A DNA stretch of 64,000 nucleotides from Psychrobacillus sp048572895 (GCF_048572895.1 NZ_CP183878.1:2480001-2544000), one strand, 5' to 3'. Positions 44,080-53,087 are shown, numbered from the stretch's first letter. Translations and numbers: made by a program. Notes: a model not told the origin generated them from the letters alone.

Positions 44080-45474
44080 ATGAGTATATCCATTGATAAT
44101 ATAGTACTAGAATTAAAAAAACTATTAACTGATGAACAAATATCAGTGAATCTAACTGTAAGAGAACTACATAGTAAAGATGAGTCATATCATGAAGCAA
44201 GTCTTCCCGACATAGTTGTTTTTCCAAAAGACACGGGTGAGGTTAGTCAAATTATGAAACTAGCCAATAATTTTCAGATTCCAGTTGTTCCTTTTGGGCG
44301 CGGTTCCAGTTTAGAAGGTCATATAATTCCACATGATAATGGGATTACTATAGACTTTTCGTTAATGGATAAAATATTGGAGGTCCGAGAAACTGATTTA
44401 CTTGTAAAGGTGCAACCTGGTGTAACACGAACACAATTAAACAAAGAGCTAAAAAAATATGGATTATTCTTCTCTGTAGATCCCGGAGCAGATGCAACAC
44501 TTGGTGGAATGGCTGCTACAAATGCTAGTGGAACAACAACAGTTAAATATGGAGTGATGCGTGATCAGGTTCGTGATTTGGAGGTTGTCCTTGCAGATGG
44601 AACTGTTATCCACACGGGAAGCTTAGCAGCAAAATCAGCATCAGGATTACATTTAAATGGATTATTTGTTGGTTCTGAAGGGACTCTCGGTTGTTTTACC
44701 GAACTGACATTAAGAGTATATGGTATACCTGAATTTACTACCGCAGCAAGAGCGGTCTTCCCTACAGTTCAAAATGCTGTAGAAGCTGTTACCTCCGTTT
44801 TACAGGCGGGTATTCCAATCGCACGAGTAGAATTAGTAGATGAGGAATCAATCCGTCATGTAAATCATTATAATGATATGAATTACTCGGAAAGACCAAC
44901 ATTATTTTTGGAATTTGACGGCAATGAAGCAGGCTTAAAACAGGATATAGAGTTTACAAAAGAAATAATGGAAGATCATGACTGCGAAGAAATCCAATTC
45001 GAAACGGATAATACAGCACGTACTAAGCTTTGGGACGCAAGACATAACCTAGCATATGCTTATATCCACGGGAATGTGGGAAAAAAAATGATGGTTACTG
45101 ATGTTTGTGTACCTATCTCCGAACTAGCCGAAGCCGTGGTATTTGCACGTAAAGAATTAAATTCTAGTGGTCTTATTGGCGGACTTACTGGGCATGTAGG
45201 AGATGGTAATTTCCATGCAATAATAATGATTGATATGAATGATTCTGAGGAAGTTGCCAAGGCAGACAGTTTTAATGAGAAAATTGTTCATTATGCTATA
45301 GATCGTAACGGAACTTGTACAGGGGAACATGGTGTTGGTATCGGCAAAACAAAATACCAAGCTTTAGAGCATGGAGCAGCGTTACAGGTGATGGAAAAAA
45401 TAAAAATAGCTCTTGATCCAAATAATATATTAAACCCACGTAAGATTGTAAATATTGGAGGTTCTGGCGAGTAA
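44080..45474 (+). CDS. glcD: FAD-linked 2-hydroxyacid oxidase (GlcD/D-lactate dehydrogenase type)
   Basis: A 464-residue flavoprotein of the vanillyl-alcohol-oxidase family that oxidises glycolate or D-lactate. The N-terminal FAD domain has FPKDTGEVSQIM, PVVPFGRGSSLEGHIIP and DPGADATLGGMAATNASGT; the C-terminal cap has GLTGHVGDGNFHAII and GTCTGEHGVGIGK. It is the equivalent of B. subtilis ysfC/glcD near sspI. No glcF partner is adjacent, so it acts alone or with a distant iron-sulfur subunit. Confidence 0.9.
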   Translation: MSISIDNIVLELKKLLTDEQISVNLTVRELHSKDESYHEASLPDIVVFPKDTGEVSQIMKLANNFQIPVVPFGRGSSLEGHIIPHDNGITIDFSLMDKILEVRETDLLVKVQPGVTRTQLNKELKKYGLFFSVDPGADATLGGMAATNASGTTTVKYGVMRDQVRDLEVVLADGTVIHTGSLAAKSASGLHLNGLFVGSEGTLGCFTELTLRVYGIPEFTTAARAVFPTVQNAVEAVTSVLQAGIPIARVELVDEESIRHVNHYNDMNYSERPTLFLEFDGNEAGLKQDIEFTKEIMEDHDCEEIQFETDNTARTKLWDARHNLAYAYIHGNVGKKMMVTDVCVPISELAEAVVFARKELNSSGLIGGLTGHVGDGNFHAIIMIDMNDSEEVAKADSFNEKIVHYAIDRNGTCTGEHGVGIGKTKYQALEHGAALQVMEKIKIALDPNNILNPRKIVNIGGSGE

Positions 45475-45548
45475 AAAGAAATTGTTTATACCTATTAGTA
45501 AGTTAAGGCACATATTGACATAAGTACTGCTCAAGAAAAATCAAGTAA

Positions 45549-45880
45549 AAAACTCCCGGTCCTTTAAGTTCAAAACCTGTATCTTTCGTTTTCGAAGGGC
45601 TTTGTACAGATGTTTTACTATATGATTACCGATTGAATTTTTAGGGATGCTAGTTGGTTGTGACGTCCGTCACAACCAACCAGCATCCCTTTTTTTCGAT
45701 AATTTTATGGCTTGTGTCTGTCCTTTACCCTTCTACAACTTTTAGAAACAGGTTAGCGCATTTTTGGATAACTAGAGATAAGCTACTAACTATTACTAGA
45801 GTAAGCTCTCGAAGATGCAATTTCGTTCGCTATTCACTTCTTTATAGTGCAAACTCTTACTATTTCTCTTTATTTCCACT
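45549..45880 (+). repeat. Interspersed repeat R1 copy d (head part)
   Basis: It has the R1 head with an apical hairpin at about 45643-45689 (GGGATGCT..GTTGGTTGTGAC pairs with GTCACAACCAAC..AGCATCCC, one mismatch), then AAGATGCAATTTCGTTCGC. The tail is missing. It lies between the convergent glcD and argF. Confidence 0.75.
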
Positions 45881-45901
45881 AATGTGCATTCTTATTCTTT
45901 A

Positions 45902-45953
45902 AAAAAGACTGCATTACTCGTCGAAACAATCGACTAATGGACAGTCTTTTAAA
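45902..45953 (-). terminator. Hairpin with T-run between glcD and argF
   Basis: AAAAGACTG...CAGTCTTTTTT on the minus strand, with an imperfect inner stem CATTAGTCG/CGAGTAATG. It can act in both directions. Confidence 0.5.
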
Positions 45954-45959
45954 GTAATA

Positions 45960-45993
45960 AAGAGTGATTCAGCGTCTCCCGAATCACTCTTCC
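45960..45993 (-). terminator. Terminator-like hairpin downstream of argF
   Basis: AAGAGTGATTC and GAATCACTCTT, 11 bp perfect, followed by a T-rich stretch on the minus strand. Confidence 0.55.
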
Positions 45994-46096
45994 TATGTAG
46001 TGATGAAGTTATCCATCTTGATAAACGACATCACATTGTATATATAATTCCAAACAAAGAGGCAAACCCTGCCTTCTCCATTTGTTGATACTTAAT

Positions 46097-47062
46097 TTAA
46101 GCCATGACTGATGCAAGCACTGCTTTTTGTGCATGCAAGCGATTTTCTGCTTGTTGGAAAATATATGAGTTTGGACCATCAATTACAGAGCTTGCAACTT
46201 CTTCTTCACGATGCGCTGGTAAACAATGTAAAAACATATAATCTTTTTTAGCATTTGCAACTAATTTATCATTAATTTGGAAATCTTTAAAATCAGCAAG
46301 TCGTTTAGCTGCTTCCTCTTCTTGCCCCATTGACGTCCATACATCTGTATACACAACGTCTGCATTTACAGCTGCTTCAACAGGATCATTAGAAACAAAC
46401 AAAGAGCCGCCATTTGCTAGCGCAATAGCTTTAGCCTTTTCTAGTATTTGCACTTCTGCTTCATAGCCTACTGGAGTTGCTACGGAAATATGCATTCCCA
46501 TGTAGGCTGCGGCTATAACTAGTGAATGCGCAACATTATTGCCATCACCTATATATGCAAGCTTCAGTCCAGAAGTGTGACCCTTTACTTCATGAATCGT
46601 TAAGATATCTGCAAGTGCTTGACATGGATGAAAAATATCTGTTAATCCATTTATTACTGGAATAGTAGCATGCTCGGCAAGCTCTTTAACCATTTCATGT
46701 GAATTCGCACGAATCATGATTCCATCTAGATAACCGGATAATACATGCCCTGTGTCGTATACAGATTCACCGCGACCAATCTGTAAATCACGTGCATTCA
46801 TGAACATACCATTTCCACCTAATTGCTTCATACCTACTTCAAAGGAGATTCTTGTACGGGTAGAATGTTTTTCAAAAATCATACCTAACGTTTTGCCTTC
46901 TAGTAACGGAGGACATTTTCCATCCTTCGTCAACGTCTTCAATGCTACTGCCAACTGTATTAAGTCGTTTATCTCCTCCTTTGAGTAATCTAAAAGCGTC
47001 AATAAGTCTTTCCCCTTTAAACTATCCACTAGTTTTAAATTCGCCCATTCAAGTAACTTCAT
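46097..47062 (-). CDS. argF: Ornithine carbamoyltransferase
   Basis: OTCase (321 residues) makes citrulline from ornithine and carbamoyl phosphate in arginine synthesis. The carbamoyl-phosphate site STRTR (67-71), HPCQ in FHPCQALADI, the ornithine-loop DVWTSMG and the FLHCLPAHR motif are all intact. It stands alone, without other arg genes, with its own strong promoter that has an arginine-box-like sequence in the spacer, so it is probably ArgR/AhrC controlled. Confidence 0.95.
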   Translation of the reverse strand: MKLLEWANLKLVDSLKGKDLLTLLDYSKEEINDLIQLAVALKTLTKDGKCPPLLEGKTLGMIFEKHSTRTRISFEVGMKQLGGNGMFMNARDLQIGRGESVYDTGHVLSGYLDGIMIRANSHEMVKELAEHATIPVINGLTDIFHPCQALADILTIHEVKGHTSGLKLAYIGDGNNVAHSLVIAAAYMGMHISVATPVGYEAEVQILEKAKAIALANGGSLFVSNDPVEAAVNADVVYTDVWTSMGQEEEAAKRLADFKDFQINDKLVANAKKDYMFLHCLPAHREEEVASSVIDGPNSYIFQQAENRLHAQKAVLASVMA

Positions 47063-47101
47063 TTATAAAAACTCCTTTTTCCGTATATTTATGTAATACC
47101 A

Positions 47102-47130
47102 ATTATAATTTTGAATAAATATAAAGTCAA
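47102..47130 (-). promoter_or_regulatory. argF promoter with ARG-box-like spacer
   Basis: TTGACT (47125-47130), 17-nt spacer, TATAAT (47102-47107), minus strand. TTTGAATAAATATAAAG within the spacer (plus strand) resembles the Bacillus arginine box CATGAATAAAAATTCAAG. Confidence 0.6.
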
Positions 47131-47154
47131 GTGGATTTATATACATTTTTTTAA

Positions 47155-47200
47155 ATAATAAAACGTTTAAAGGACATAATGCTTAGAATCCTTTAAACGC
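47155..47200 (-). terminator. Terminator of the M42 peptidase gene
   Basis: GCGTTTAAAGGA pairs with TCCTTTAAACGT, followed by TTTTATTATTT on the minus strand. Confidence 0.65.
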
Positions 47201-47206
47201 TAGTAT

Positions 47207-48295
47207 TTAATCGAATGTAATTTTATTTACCGCATCACGATCTAATTTTTTTATAACTTCTACAATTAGTTTCACGGTGTTTTCATAATCATCTCTATGC
47301 AAGATTCCTGCATGAGAATGTATATAGCGAGTTGCTACCCCAATAGCTAATGAAGGAACACCATTTACGGAAATATGCATAGAACCTGCATCAGTTCCTC
47401 CACCTGGTATCATTTCAAATTGATAAGGTATATTATGCTCATCTGCAGTATCAGTTACAAAATCACGTAAACCTTTATGGGAAACCATAGATGCATCAAA
47501 TAATACGATTTGTGGACCCTCACCCATTTTACTTGTCGATTCTTTTGCAGTAATACCTGGAGTGTCTCCAGCTACTCCTACATCTACCGCAAAGCCGATA
47601 TCTGGTTTAATCTTATTAGTTGTTGTTTTCGCACCACGTAGGCCAACCTCTTCTTGGACATTACCTACTCCGTAAACTATGTTTGGATGGTTTTCACCTT
47701 TAAGTGCTTTTAATACATCTATTGCGATTGCACAGCCAATACGGTTATCCCACGCTTTTGCTAAAAGTAGTTTTTCGTTGTTCATTACGGAGAACTCAAA
47801 ATAAGGAACTACCATATCTCCTGGTAATACGCCCCATTCCATTGCTTCTTCTTTCGAGGATGCGCCTATATCAATGAACATATCTTTAACATCTGCTGCT
47901 TTTTTACGAGCTTCTGCAGATAGTATATGAGGAGGTTTCGAACCAATAATACCAGTTATCGTTTCTCCTTTACGTGTTACAATCGTTACTCGTTGCGCAA
48001 GCATTACTTGAGACCACCAACCACCTACAGTTTGGAAGCTCAAAAACCCTTTGTCATCAATTCTGGAGATCATAAAGCCGACTTCATCTAAATGTCCAGC
48101 TACCATAATCTTAGGACCATTCGCGTCTCCAACTTTTTCTGCAATCAGACTGCCTAAATTGTCGTATTCAATTTTATCTGCAAAAGGTGCAATGTACTTC
48201 TCCATCACTTCTCTTGGTTCACGCTCGTTACCAGGAATCCCGTTTGCATCTGTTAAATCCTTTAACATTTTTAATGTTTCATCTAGCTTCGACAT
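47207..48295 (-). CDS. ysdC: M42 family glutamyl aminopeptidase-type metallopeptidase
   Basis: A 362-residue M42 (PepA/FrvX) aminopeptidase that forms large tetrahedral oligomers and trims peptides in the cytosol. Metal ligands lie in VAGHLDEVG, KAWDNRIGCAIA, QEEVGLRGAKTT (catalytic Glu pair), AVDVGVAGD and the final HSHAGI. The PGGGTDAGS segment is conserved. It is the homologue of B. subtilis YsdC in conserved position upstream of the ysdB/ysdA-rplT area. Confidence 0.9.
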   Translation of the reverse strand: MSKLDETLKMLKDLTDANGIPGNEREPREVMEKYIAPFADKIEYDNLGSLIAEKVGDANGPKIMVAGHLDEVGFMISRIDDKGFLSFQTVGGWWSQVMLAQRVTIVTRKGETITGIIGSKPPHILSAEARKKAADVKDMFIDIGASSKEEAMEWGVLPGDMVVPYFEFSVMNNEKLLLAKAWDNRIGCAIAIDVLKALKGENHPNIVYGVGNVQEEVGLRGAKTTTNKIKPDIGFAVDVGVAGDTPGITAKESTSKMGEGPQIVLFDASMVSHKGLRDFVTDTADEHNIPYQFEMIPGGGTDAGSMHISVNGVPSLAIGVATRYIHSHAGILHRDDYENTVKLIVEVIKKLDRDAVNKITFD

Positions 48296-48376
48296 TATTT
48301 CGACCTCCTAAATATATGTACAATTTAATTATATTCTAAATTAATGACATTTTCAAAATTTGAATTTAAAAACACG

Positions 48377-49195
48377 TTAATCGGCCCCTGCTCCGCCTCC
48401 GCCGTCTCCACCACCATCCGATGAACCTCCTGAGTAATAACCTCCTCCATCCGATGAAGTGGAAATAATGATTAACATCCCAAATGAGACTTTCGGTATG
48501 AAGGAGATAATTGTATCCATATAGGACAGTTTTTTATTTCAATTTTTTTGTTCTTTTATTTCATTAGTCAAAGCCGCTTTATAGGATAGCGGTGATTTAG
48601 TCTTTCCAGATAAAGATATTAGCTCTGCAGGAAATACTAAACTAGTTTTCGTCTCAGTAAATGCTTTGGATCTATGACTGATAAATCGAATACCTAAAGT
48701 ATTTTTTTCTGTTTCCCCTTTTACTTTATTATATAAAACTCCTTCAAATCTATCTGTTTCAGTTGTTTCTGGAAGAATATAATCAATTGTTACATCAAAG
48801 TAATCCTGATCATGTGCATCCCCTTCTTCAAAATACACAACATCCAGTTTGTTGTATTTGTCATACGCAATGACACTATTTTTTAGCGTATATGTATATA
48901 AAAACGATACTTGCTGTTCACGTATATCTAAATTCGTATAAAACGTGTTGTTATCTTGTGTCACTTGTAATGGAGTCATCATAGCCTGATCAATAAACCC
49001 TGGTACCAAGTTTAGTTGGTCTAATTTATATGCATAAAATTGTTCTACATTTCCCCCATGATCCGAGGGGAAAGAACGACGCAAATTAGAGAAGGATCCG
49101 TCGAAATAATATGTAAATACCTCATTTACTAAAAAATTTCCGTTTGGTTGAATCCAAGACTTTATATGAACTTTTTCATAGATTACACCGCCATT
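48377..49195 (-). pseudogene. Ruined DUF2207 membrane protein gene
   Basis: The frame from 49195 to 48539 reads VHIKSWIQPNGNFLVNEVFT and on through a DUF2207 N-terminal domain, but with no signal peptide and no good start (only a TTG at 49084). In the same frame after the TGA at 48539-48541 come about 40 codons ending SSDGGGYYSGGSSDGGG and glycines, the glycine-serine tail that ends intact DUF2207 proteins. The transmembrane middle (hundreds of residues in the family) is gone. This looks like an in-frame internal deletion plus 5' loss. Confidence 0.75.
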
Positions 49196-49248
49196 CTAAT
49201 AGGTATTGTTATTTTTACGGCTTGAATGTGAAAAAGTTTCAATCAAAA

Positions 49249-49734
49249 TCAATAACCACTTTTTTGTCGTTCATAATTCGTTTCATTTTTGGTAATATAC
49301 GCGCGTAAGACATCCTCGCTACTAAAGCCAAGTTTTTCTGCAATTGCACCATACATTATCCACACTTTTTCGTAATGAGTTTTAGTTGGTTCAGCTAAAA
49401 ATGCTAAGATGGATTTATTGGTATCAAGGAAAAGCGTCGTTAAATCTTTCTCCATGCTTTCAAACGGCCATTCATGTAAATCCTGAAGACCCTTCTCAAT
49501 ACCAAGTGATAATATAAAGTGAATAGAATCTACATACTCCTCTAAAATAACACTTCGTTCGGATGGTCCCTTGTCACTCCAGAATTTAAAGCATCTCGTT
49601 TCATTCGCAAGTTCTGCAAGTTCAACTATAAGTGCCAACCCTTTTTTAACAAAAACATCCTGCGTTATTTGCTTGTTAGATTGGATATATTGGTCTAAAG
49701 CTCGCTGCATCGTAAAAAGTTTATGTAAATTCAT
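49249..49734 (-). CDS. Dimeric (all-alpha) dUTP diphosphatase
   Basis: A 161-residue dUTPase_2/MazG-like enzyme that hydrolyses dUTP to dUMP and keeps uracil out of DNA. Helical throughout; the metal-binding signature is ELAELANE (about 39-46) and the later EEYVDSIHF. ATG 49734 follows GGAGG by 5 nt. It differs from the trimeric beta-fold dUTPases usual in B. subtilis. It is divergent from ysdB. Confidence 0.82.
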   Translation of the reverse strand: MNLHKLFTMQRALDQYIQSNKQITQDVFVKKGLALIVELAELANETRCFKFWSDKGPSERSVILEEYVDSIHFILSLGIEKGLQDLHEWPFESMEKDLTTLFLDTNKSILAFLAEPTKTHYEKVWIMYGAIAEKLGFSSEDVLRAYITKNETNYERQKSGY

Positions 49735-49827
49735 TATTTCCTCCAAATATTTTAATTTATTTTGAAACCAAACTACCTCCTCTATCGTATAGCAAGTACA
49801 ATGTATTTTACAAGGAGGACATTTGAG

Positions 49828-50214
49828 ATGTTCTATATATTAAGATTGCTTATCTTGGCACTAATCATATACGTTTTTTATAAAATTCTTCGCTACTTGT
49901 TTGACCCTAAGCGCAAATTAGATGAGGCATACGAAAAGGAACAGTATTATTATTATGATGAGATAAAAAATGTTCGTAAAAACTTCTTTATCACGTACAA
50001 AGGTGCCCTATTTGAAGGCGAAAAATATTTAGGTACAACCGATCAAGCCTTCGAAGTCGTTTCTATATTCATATGGACAAAGGATCCAGCTAAACTTCAA
50101 GGCTTTACAAAAGAAGACTTACGTTTTTTACAAAATGAAATCAAAATGAATTATCCAGATGCAAAGATAAACTGGAAAAGTCCTATTGAGCAATTAATGC
50201 AGGATGACGAGTGA
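49828..50214 (+). CDS. ysdB: YsdB-like membrane-anchored protein
   Basis: A 128-residue protein with one N-terminal helix (FYILRLLILALIIYVFYKIL) and a soluble domain with a tyrosine-rich YYYYDEIKNVRKNF stretch. Position near ysdC and ysdA supports YsdB, which in B. subtilis is linked to the SigW stress regulon. ATG 49828 is preceded by AAGGAGGA; the frame upstream lacks a site. Function is unknown. Confidence 0.75.
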   Translation: MFYILRLLILALIIYVFYKILRYLFDPKRKLDEAYEKEQYYYYDEIKNVRKNFFITYKGALFEGEKYLGTTDQAFEVVSIFIWTKDPAKLQGFTKEDLRFLQNEIKMNYPDAKINWKSPIEQLMQDDE

Positions 50215-50262
50215 AAAGTAAGGTTATTTACTAATTAGCGTGAAAATTATATACTTTCAATG

Positions 50263-50291
50263 TTGACATACGCTTTGTAAAATATTATATT
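50263..50291 (+). promoter_or_regulatory. SigA promoter of cdd
   Basis: TTGACA (50263-50268), 17-nt spacer, TATATT (50286-50291). The transcript would begin at about 50298, close to or inside the left arm of the leader hairpin. Confidence 0.7.
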
Positions 50292-50292
50292 A

Positions 50293-50340
50293 AAAGTCCT
50301 GCCAATAAAACGTTGGCGTTAAGGGGACTTTGAAAAGTCC
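50293..50340 (+). promoter_or_regulatory. Leader with alternative hairpins ahead of cdd
   Basis: GGACTTT (50325-50331) can pair either with AAAGTCC at 50293-50299, enclosing a GCCAA/TTGGC stem, or with AAGTCC at 50335-50340 through a TGAA tetraloop. The two are mutually exclusive. The ribosome binding site GAAAGAGG begins about 10 nt further on. I do not recognise a known riboswitch class here. Confidence 0.4.
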
Positions 50341-50367
50341 ATTCTTATATGAAAGAGGATGGATAAT

Positions 50368-50766
50368 ATGAATAAAGAACTGTTAATGGAAAGTGCACGC
50401 AATATGAAAAAATCAGCATATGTACCTTATTCCAAATTCCCAGTTGGAGTAGCATTATTGCTAACAGATGGTACTATAATTAATGGAGTAAATGTGGAAA
50501 ATGTTTCATTAGGGGCAACTAATTGTGCTGAGAGAACGGCTATTTTTACGGCAGTAGCAAATGGTTATAAAAAAGGTGATTTCCAAGCTATAGCTGTCGC
50601 TGGTAATACGGTAGATTTTCTTCCACCTTGTAGCATTTGCAGACAAGTTTTAGCAGAATTTTGTTTACCTGATATGCCAGTTTATTTAACAAATGAGAAG
50701 AAAAATATACTAGAATTGACTTTAAGAGAATTACTACCTTACGCATTCACTGATTTAGAGATGTAA
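50368..50766 (+). CDS. cdd: Cytidine deaminase
   Basis: A zinc-dependent cytidine/deoxycytidine deaminase (132 residues from ATG 50368; the in-frame ATG at 50359 touches the AGAGG site). The zinc and proton-relay motif is NCAERTA, followed by the PPCSICRQVLAEF cysteine pair. YVPYSKFPVGVALL is the substrate-binding start. It serves pyrimidine salvage and stands next to the dUTPase region, another pyrimidine nucleotide function. Confidence 0.92.
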   Translation: MNKELLMESARNMKKSAYVPYSKFPVGVALLLTDGTIINGVNVENVSLGATNCAERTAIFTAVANGYKKGDFQAIAVAGNTVDFLPPCSICRQVLAEFCLPDMPVYLTNEKKNILELTLRELLPYAFTDLEM

Positions 50767-50835
50767 GTACAATAATTTTGAAGTGCAAGGATATAGTTGA
50801 TGAAGAAATATAGAAATAATCAATCTACGTTATAA

Positions 50836-50878
50836 GAGTTTGTTTTGATTAATCTTTGATCAAAACAAGCTTTTTTAT
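50836..50878 (+). terminator. Terminator of cdd
   Basis: TTGTTTTGAT pairs with ATCAAAACAA, followed by TTTTTT. Confidence 0.75.
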
Positions 50879-50960
50879 TTGTGTATTTTTAAAGATTTCT
50901 TCTTTTAATTTAGTTAAGGTTTGTTTCTAAGTTGCATTTAGAGTATAAGAACAACCGGGT

Positions 50961-51500
50961 AAAAAGACGCCTGATCCTTTAAGATCAAAACTCGTTTCTA
51001 TCGTTTTCGAAGAGCTTTGAACAGACCTGTTGTTATATGATTACCGCGTGAATTTTTAATGATGCTGGTTGGTTATGACGTCCGTCACACCAACCAGCAT
51101 CATTTTTTTCGGTAATTTTATGGCATTTGTCTGTCCGTCGCCCTCATACAACGCTTAGAAAGAGGTAAGTGCGTTTTTGGATAACTAGAGAAAAGCTACT
51201 ATCCTATTCATAAAGAAAGCTCTCGAAGATGCAATTTCGTTCGCTATTTCGCTTCTTTATGAGTCAAACACTTACTATTTACCTTTATTTCCACTAGTAA
51301 AAAGATAACTTGGACTAATCTTAATATCTAATCGATATGCTTTGCCAAATCTAATAAGGGGGACTACTCACATAATTGATTGTAGTGCAAGGTGGCGACC
51401 CCAGTGGGAAAGCGTTAGGCGAAGACCCCACGGAAAGCATCAGGATTATTCATTTTTAATTCTGCAGACCCAGTGTTCACAGGTCATTTTTATATACTTC
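50961..51500 (+). repeat. Interspersed repeat R1 copy e
   Basis: Head, apical hairpin (about 51058-51102, 14 bp: ATGATGCTGGTTGG/CCAACCAGCATCAT), centre and a shortened tail (GACCCCAGTGGGAAAGC...CCCACGGAAAGC) are present. An open frame inside it (51342-51533) is not a gene. It lies between the convergent cdd and ysdA. Confidence 0.75.
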
Positions 51501-51522
51501 CGATTTCATAAAAAAGACAACC

Positions 51523-51807
51523 CTATGCAATGATAGAACTGTCTGTTGTGAATATGTAAAATATTAAAAATGCATATAAAATCAGTAACATTAAAAATCC
51601 TACTCGAAAATTTGTATGCTTCGTTTTATGGCGAAATAATTGCATTCCAACATACGCACCGATTCCCCCACCCATAATCGCAAGTGTCCAAAGGGTTTTT
51701 TCTGATATACGTTGGCCATGTTTTTTTGCCTGTGATTTGTCGTAACCCATTACACAAAAAGCAATAATAGACATGATTAATATGAAAACAAGAATAACAT
51801 TTGTCAT
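51523..51807 (-). CDS. ysdA: DUF1294 membrane protein (YsdA)
   Basis: A 94-residue membrane protein of the DUF1294 family. Helices are near 3-20 and 66-88, with the conserved YDKSQAKKHGQRISEKTLW and GGGIGAYVGMQLFRHKTKH in the middle. GGGAG lies 8 nt ahead of the ATG. It follows the infC-rpmI-rplT operon as ysdA does in B. subtilis, but a terminator stands between. Function is unknown. Confidence 0.85.
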   Translation of the reverse strand: MTNVILVFILIMSIIAFCVMGYDKSQAKKHGQRISEKTLWTLAIMGGGIGAYVGMQLFRHKTKHTNFRVGFLMLLILYAFLIFYIFTTDSSIIA

Positions 51808-51823
51808 ATTGTAGGCTCCCTGT

Positions 51824-51858
51824 ACAAAAAAAGCTGATAGAATCTCTATCAGCTTTTT
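51824..51858 (-). terminator. Terminator of infC-rpmI-rplT
   Basis: AAGCTGATAGA pairs with TCTATCAGCTT, with T-runs on both sides. Confidence 0.85.
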
Positions 51859-51867
51859 TAACTTAAA

Positions 51868-52227
51868 TTATTTTACGATTGCTTTTTTAGCTAAATCTGC
51901 AAGTTGTGTAAATGCTTGAGTATCAGTTACTGCAAGATCAGCTAACATTTTACGGTTAACTTCGATTTCAGCTAACTTCAATCCGTGCATTAAACGGCTA
52001 TACGAAAGACCGTTCATACGTGCTGCCGCATTGATACGTGTAATCCATAGTCTACGGAAATCACGTTTTTTGTTACGACGATCACGGTATGCATACATGA
52101 ATGATTTCATTACTTGTTGGTTAGCAACTTTGTATAATGTATGTTTAGAACCGTAATAACCTTTTGCTAATTTTAAAACTTTTTTACGACGACGTTTAGT
52201 TACTGGTGTGCTTTTTACGCGTGGCAT
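51868..52227 (-). CDS. rplT: Ribosomal protein L20
   Basis: L20 (119 residues) binds 23S rRNA early in 50S assembly and represses its own operon. The basic N-terminal arm PRVKSTPVTKRRRKKVLKL and the globular RLMHGLKLAEIEVNRKMLADLA end are typical. It is the last gene of infC-rpmI-rplT, 26 nt after rpmI. Confidence 0.98.
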   Translation of the reverse strand: MPRVKSTPVTKRRRKKVLKLAKGYYGSKHTLYKVANQQVMKSFMYAYRDRRNKKRDFRRLWITRINAAARMNGLSYSRLMHGLKLAEIEVNRKMLADLAVTDTQAFTQLADLAKKAIVK

Positions 52228-52253
52228 GATTCATTACCTCCTGCTATCTGTTA

Positions 52254-52454
52254 TTATTTCATGTAAGTTAATAAAGTTTTGATACGTTTGTAATCGCCTG
52301 AAGATGCTACTTTAGATTTACGTAGTTTACGTTTAGCTTTAGTAGACTTGTTAGCGAATAAGTGGCTTCCAAAAGCACGGTCATGTACTAATTTTCCAGT
52401 TCCGGTTTTTTTGAAACGCTTTGCAGCTCCACGGTGAGTTTTCATTTTCGGCAT
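52254..52454 (-). CDS. rpmI: Ribosomal protein L35
   Basis: L35 (66 residues), a small basic 50S protein. PKMKTHRGAAKRFKKTGTGK is the family start. AGGAGGA precedes the ATG. Between infC and rplT. Confidence 0.98.
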   Translation of the reverse strand: MPKMKTHRGAAKRFKKTGTGKLVHDRAFGSHLFANKSTKAKRKLRKSKVASSGDYKRIKTLLTYMK

Positions 52455-52483
52455 GTCGAATTCCTCCTAAACAATTGTACTCT

Positions 52484-53005
52484 TTATTGTTTCTCGTTTT
52501 TTGGTGCAAGCACTAAAAACATACTACGGCCATCCATTTTCGGTTTTGACTCGACAGTGGATACTTCCGTACAAGCTTCTGCAAATCTATCTAAAACTCG
52601 TTGTCCAATCTCTTTATGAGTGATGGCACGACCTTTAAATCGAATAGATGCTTTCACTTTATCTCCTTTTTCAAGGAACTTTATCGCGTTTTTCAATTTC
52701 GTTTGGAAATCATGTTCATCTATTGTTGGGCTCAAGCGAACCTCTTTCATTATGATGATTTTTTGATTTTTACGAACTTCACGATCTTTCTTTTGCTGCT
52801 CAAATTTGAATTTACCATAGTCCATGATACGAGCGACTGGTGGCTTGGCTTGAGGAGCCACAAGGACAAGATCCAAATTTACACGACCTGCTATTTCAAG
52901 TGCTTCGTTACGTGTTTTTAATCCTAATTGATCGCCATTCTGATCAATAACTCGTAGTTCGCGTGCTCGAATGCCATCGTTTACATACATGTCTTTGCTA
53001 ATAAT
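52484..53005 (-). CDS. infC: Translation initiation factor IF-3
   Basis: IF-3 (173 residues) keeps subunits apart and proofreads the start codon. The start is taken as ATT at 53005 (ISKDMYVNDGIRARELRV), 6 nt after GGAGG; non-AUG starts are usual for infC and underlie autoregulation. The adjacent ATT and ATC codons cannot be fully excluded, and ATG 52990 would be a poor second choice. The linker VRKNQKIIIMKEVRLSP divides the N and C domains. First gene of the operon, behind an L20 leader. Confidence 0.93.
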   Translation of the reverse strand: MISKDMYVNDGIRARELRVIDQNGDQLGLKTRNEALEIAGRVNLDLVLVAPQAKPPVARIMDYGKFKFEQQKKDREVRKNQKIIIMKEVRLSPTIDEHDFQTKLKNAIKFLEKGDKVKASIRFKGRAITHKEIGQRVLDRFAEACTEVSTVESKPKMDGRSMFLVLAPKNEKQ

Positions 53006-53087
53006 GATCCACCTCCAAATAGTGTCGCGAATACATGGTTTGGGCATAAAGTCCGTAAAAACGAATTAGTTACACCGTTTTTGATCC

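Noticed and set aside
51342..51533. Plus-strand 63-codon frame
   Set aside because: It runs through the R1e tail and has no start signals.
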